Position numbers and translations under genes: made by a program
Origin: Planctomycetota bacterium
GTDB lineage: Bacteria > Planctomycetota > UBA1135
Direction: 5' to 3'
Assembly: GCA_027021325.1 (NCBI GenBank)
Contig: JALUUN010000461.1
Span: 1-32,837 of the forward strand
DNA length: 32,837 nucleotides
The notes under the pieces: model-generated
What the model saw: only the letters and a program-made list of their open reading frames with translations
Told to the model about the DNA's origin: nothing
Database searches by the model: none
Shown here: piece by piece, positions 31,930-32,837 of the stretch
Position numbering within the stretch: position 1 is the stretch's first letter
Layout of the letters: each line of letters begins with the position of its first letter

Positions 31930-32193
31930 TCAGAGATCCTGCGGGCGGAGGGTCTTGCGCTTGTTCGCGAGCGCGCGCTTCTCCGCCGCCTTGATGGCCT
32001 GGCGGACGTACTCGTCGAGGGCGGCGTAGAACTCGCTGGACACGTTGCACTTCGAGACCGCGCCCTTGGTACGGCTCTTCGAGATGATCATGTCCACCGC
32101 GCCGCGGCCCTTCCGCCTGGCGGTCGCCTTGCGCTTGGGGGTCGCCTTGCGGCGGGCGGCGGTCTTGGCCTTTGCCTTCTTTCGTGCAGCCAT
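31930..32193 (-). CDS. Bacterial histone-fold protein with basic H1-like N-terminal tail
   Basis: This 87-residue protein has two parts. Residues 1-31 form a tail with 15 Lys/Arg and no acidic residue, built of near-repeats RRKATP, KRKATA and RRKGRG. Residues 34-87 resemble a histone fold: a short first helix around MIISKSRTKGAVSK, a long central helix SSEFYAALDEYVRQAIKAAEKRALANK, then the loop RKTLRPQDL, which matches the RKT-x-x-x-x-D motif closing archaeal histones (RKTVKAEDV). The first helix is short and the third is nearly absent. Such proteins (DUF1931-like and other bacterial histones) are expected to bind and compact DNA. The gene has a Shine-Dalgarno (GAGGAA, about 10 bases before the ATG), unlike most neighbours, which fits strong expression. 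Assignment by motif only. Confidence 0.72.
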   Translation of the reverse strand: MAARKKAKAKTAARRKATPKRKATARRKGRGAVDMIISKSRTKGAVSKCNVSSEFYAALDEYVRQAIKAAEKRALANKRKTLRPQDL

Positions 32194-32383
32194 GGGTCTG
32201 ATTCCTCAGGATCGTTCTTGGTTCCGGTCCCCCGGTCTGCGCCAGCCGAGCGCTGCGGGGCACCTCGAAAAGGGAGGCTCCAAGGCCACCCATGCCAGGA
32301 TTGGAACGGAAAGCGGGAGTCCAGTCAAACCGGAAACGGCAAAAATCGGCCGTTATTCCAGGATTCTCGCCTATTCTCCCCCC
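32194..32383. other. Divergent gap between histone gene and secreted-protein gene
   Basis: These 190 bases are less GC-rich than the rest of the window (for example the run GGCAAAAATCGGCC near 32338). They contain the histone gene's Shine-Dalgarno and probable promoter, and must hold the start signals for the plus-strand gene, for which I see no clear -35/-10 pair. Confidence 0.5.
32300..32328 (-). promoter_or_regulatory. Possible promoter of the histone gene
   Basis: On the minus strand, TTGACT (32328 down to 32323) and TCCAAT (32305 down to 32300) are separated by 17 bases. The -35 matches the consensus at five of six bases and the -10 at four of six. Transcription would begin near 32293, leaving a leader of about 100 bases before the ATG at 32193. 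Confidence 0.4.
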
Positions 32384-32837
32384 GTGCCCTGGACGCCTGC
32401 GGCCCTGTCCCTGCTGCTGGCCGCCGTTTCCCTGCCGGCGGTCTCCCCTCGGCCGGCGCCTGCCCAGGAACCCGGCAACGGCCGGCACGAGCGCATCCTG
32501 GAGCGCTTCCGCAGCCTGCCCGAGGCCGATCAGGACCGGATCCTGGAACGCTTTCAGGAAGAGGCCCTGGATCTGGACTGCCCGACCTCCCGGGTCCTGA
32601 AGGAACTCGACGCCTGGCGCCGGGAGAACGGGATCCGCACGCTGGATGCCGAGCCCTCCAGGAACTTCGAGGCCGACCGCTACGCACCGGCGCTGCGCCT
32701 GAAGACCCGGATCCTCGAAGCCGGCGACCGGGCCTGGAGACTCCAGGTCGAGAGACTGTTCGCCGATCTGCCGGTCCCCGACCCCTACCGGACCTGGAGC
32801 TGGAGTTTCGGCCGCAGCGCCCTCATCCACCCGGCCG
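32384..32837 (+). CDS. Unrecognised secreted protein, 5' part
   Basis: The frame is open from GTG 32384 to the end of the window (151 codons visible). The start MPWTPAALSLLLAAVSLPAVSPRPAPAQ looks like a signal peptide with cleavage near Ala-Gln. After it come two similar helical segments, HERILERFRSLPEA and QDRILERFQEEAL, then LDCPTSRVLKELDAWRREN and a mixed region ending FADLPVPDPYRTWSWSFGRSAL. I do not recognise the family. The start is inferred from the signal peptide; a TATTCT sequence at 32372-32377 is close before it but too near to be its -10 box unless the message is nearly leaderless. It diverges from the histone gene. Confidence 0.6.
   Translation, partial: MPWTPAALSLLLAAVSLPAVSPRPAPAQEPGNGRHERILERFRSLPEADQDRILERFQEEALDLDCPTSRVLKELDAWRRENGIRTLDAEPSRNFEADRYAPALRLKTRILEAGDRAWRLQVERLFADLPVPDPYRTWSWSFGRSALIHPA

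Noticed and set aside
32372..32377. TATTCT as the -10 box of the terminal plus-strand gene
   Set aside because: It is only 7 bases before the GTG and lacks a -35 partner, so it is not supported.
31820..32830. A 336-codon minus-strand frame overlapping the histone gene
   Set aside because: It crosses both hairpins, the histone gene in another frame and the divergent promoter region, and has no recognisable domain.
1..32837. Mobile elements, phage genes, CRISPR arrays, tRNA or rRNA genes
   Set aside because: I saw no transposase or integrase motif, no regularly spaced repeats, and no convincing cloverleaf or rRNA sequence.

Overview
The window is very GC-rich, gene-dense DNA that looks like a bacterial chromosome. 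There is no rRNA, tRNA, CRISPR array, integrase or insertion sequence that I can see. The outer-membrane genes (bamD-like, lptE-like) show a Gram-negative cell plan. The di-adenylate cyclase gene cdaA, the twin-arginine-type sugar enzyme, many GTG/TTG starts without Shine-Dalgarno sequences and a bacterial histone-fold protein suggest a Planctomycetota-like or other deep-branching Gram-negative lineage. That placement is an inference from gene content, not a phylogeny. The two large secreted glycosidases are rich in Asp and Glu, which would suit a marine or mildly saline habitat; this is weak evidence.

Layout. Positions 1-261 hold the 3' end of a TraB/GumN-family gene. Positions 265-3099 (minus strand) hold three tightly packed genes: a sugar isomerase/epimerase-type TIM barrel with a Tat-like leader, a small DUF962/Mpo1-like membrane protein and an L-fucose isomerase-like protein. 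After a 366-bp gap, 3466-7577 (plus strand) carries two paralogous secreted glycoside hydrolases of GH39 type. Between them lie a hairpin terminator and a striking inverted repeat with a possible operator. The stretch 265-7577 reads as a small carbohydrate-utilisation locus.

Positions 7596-20600 hold eleven minus-strand genes, mostly overlapping or closely spaced. In order of transcription they are imidazolonepropionase (hutI), a secreted PHP/DUF3604-type protein, a thiolase, a secreted and a cytoplasmic cyclophilin, an enoyl-CoA hydratase, a second thiolase, an aconitase-family protein with the LeuD-like domain placed before the LeuC-like domain, a LeuB-like dehydrogenase, a CPBP membrane protease and a SixA-type phosphatase. 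They combine histidine catabolism, acyl-CoA chemistry and probably leucine synthesis.

From 20752 to 31848 (plus strand) runs a ten-gene, mostly overlapping housekeeping cluster: CorC/HlyC-type CBS membrane protein, recO, bamD-like, lptE-like, ftsH, folP, cdaA, cdaR(ybbR), glmM and tsaB. It links envelope assembly, membrane protein quality control, folate synthesis, c-di-AMP signalling and cell-wall precursor supply. A perfect TATAAT box next to a 20-bp palindrome precedes it, in the gap shared with divergent hutI. Two hairpins end the cluster. Beyond them, on the minus strand, is an 87-residue histone-fold protein with a lysine/arginine-rich tail. Divergent to it, the 5' part of an unrecognised secreted protein runs off the window.

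The most notable items are the tailed bacterial histone, the permuted LeuD-LeuC fusion, the twin GH39-like enzymes with their structured spacer, and the merged ftsH-folP / cdaA-cdaR-glmM cluster.
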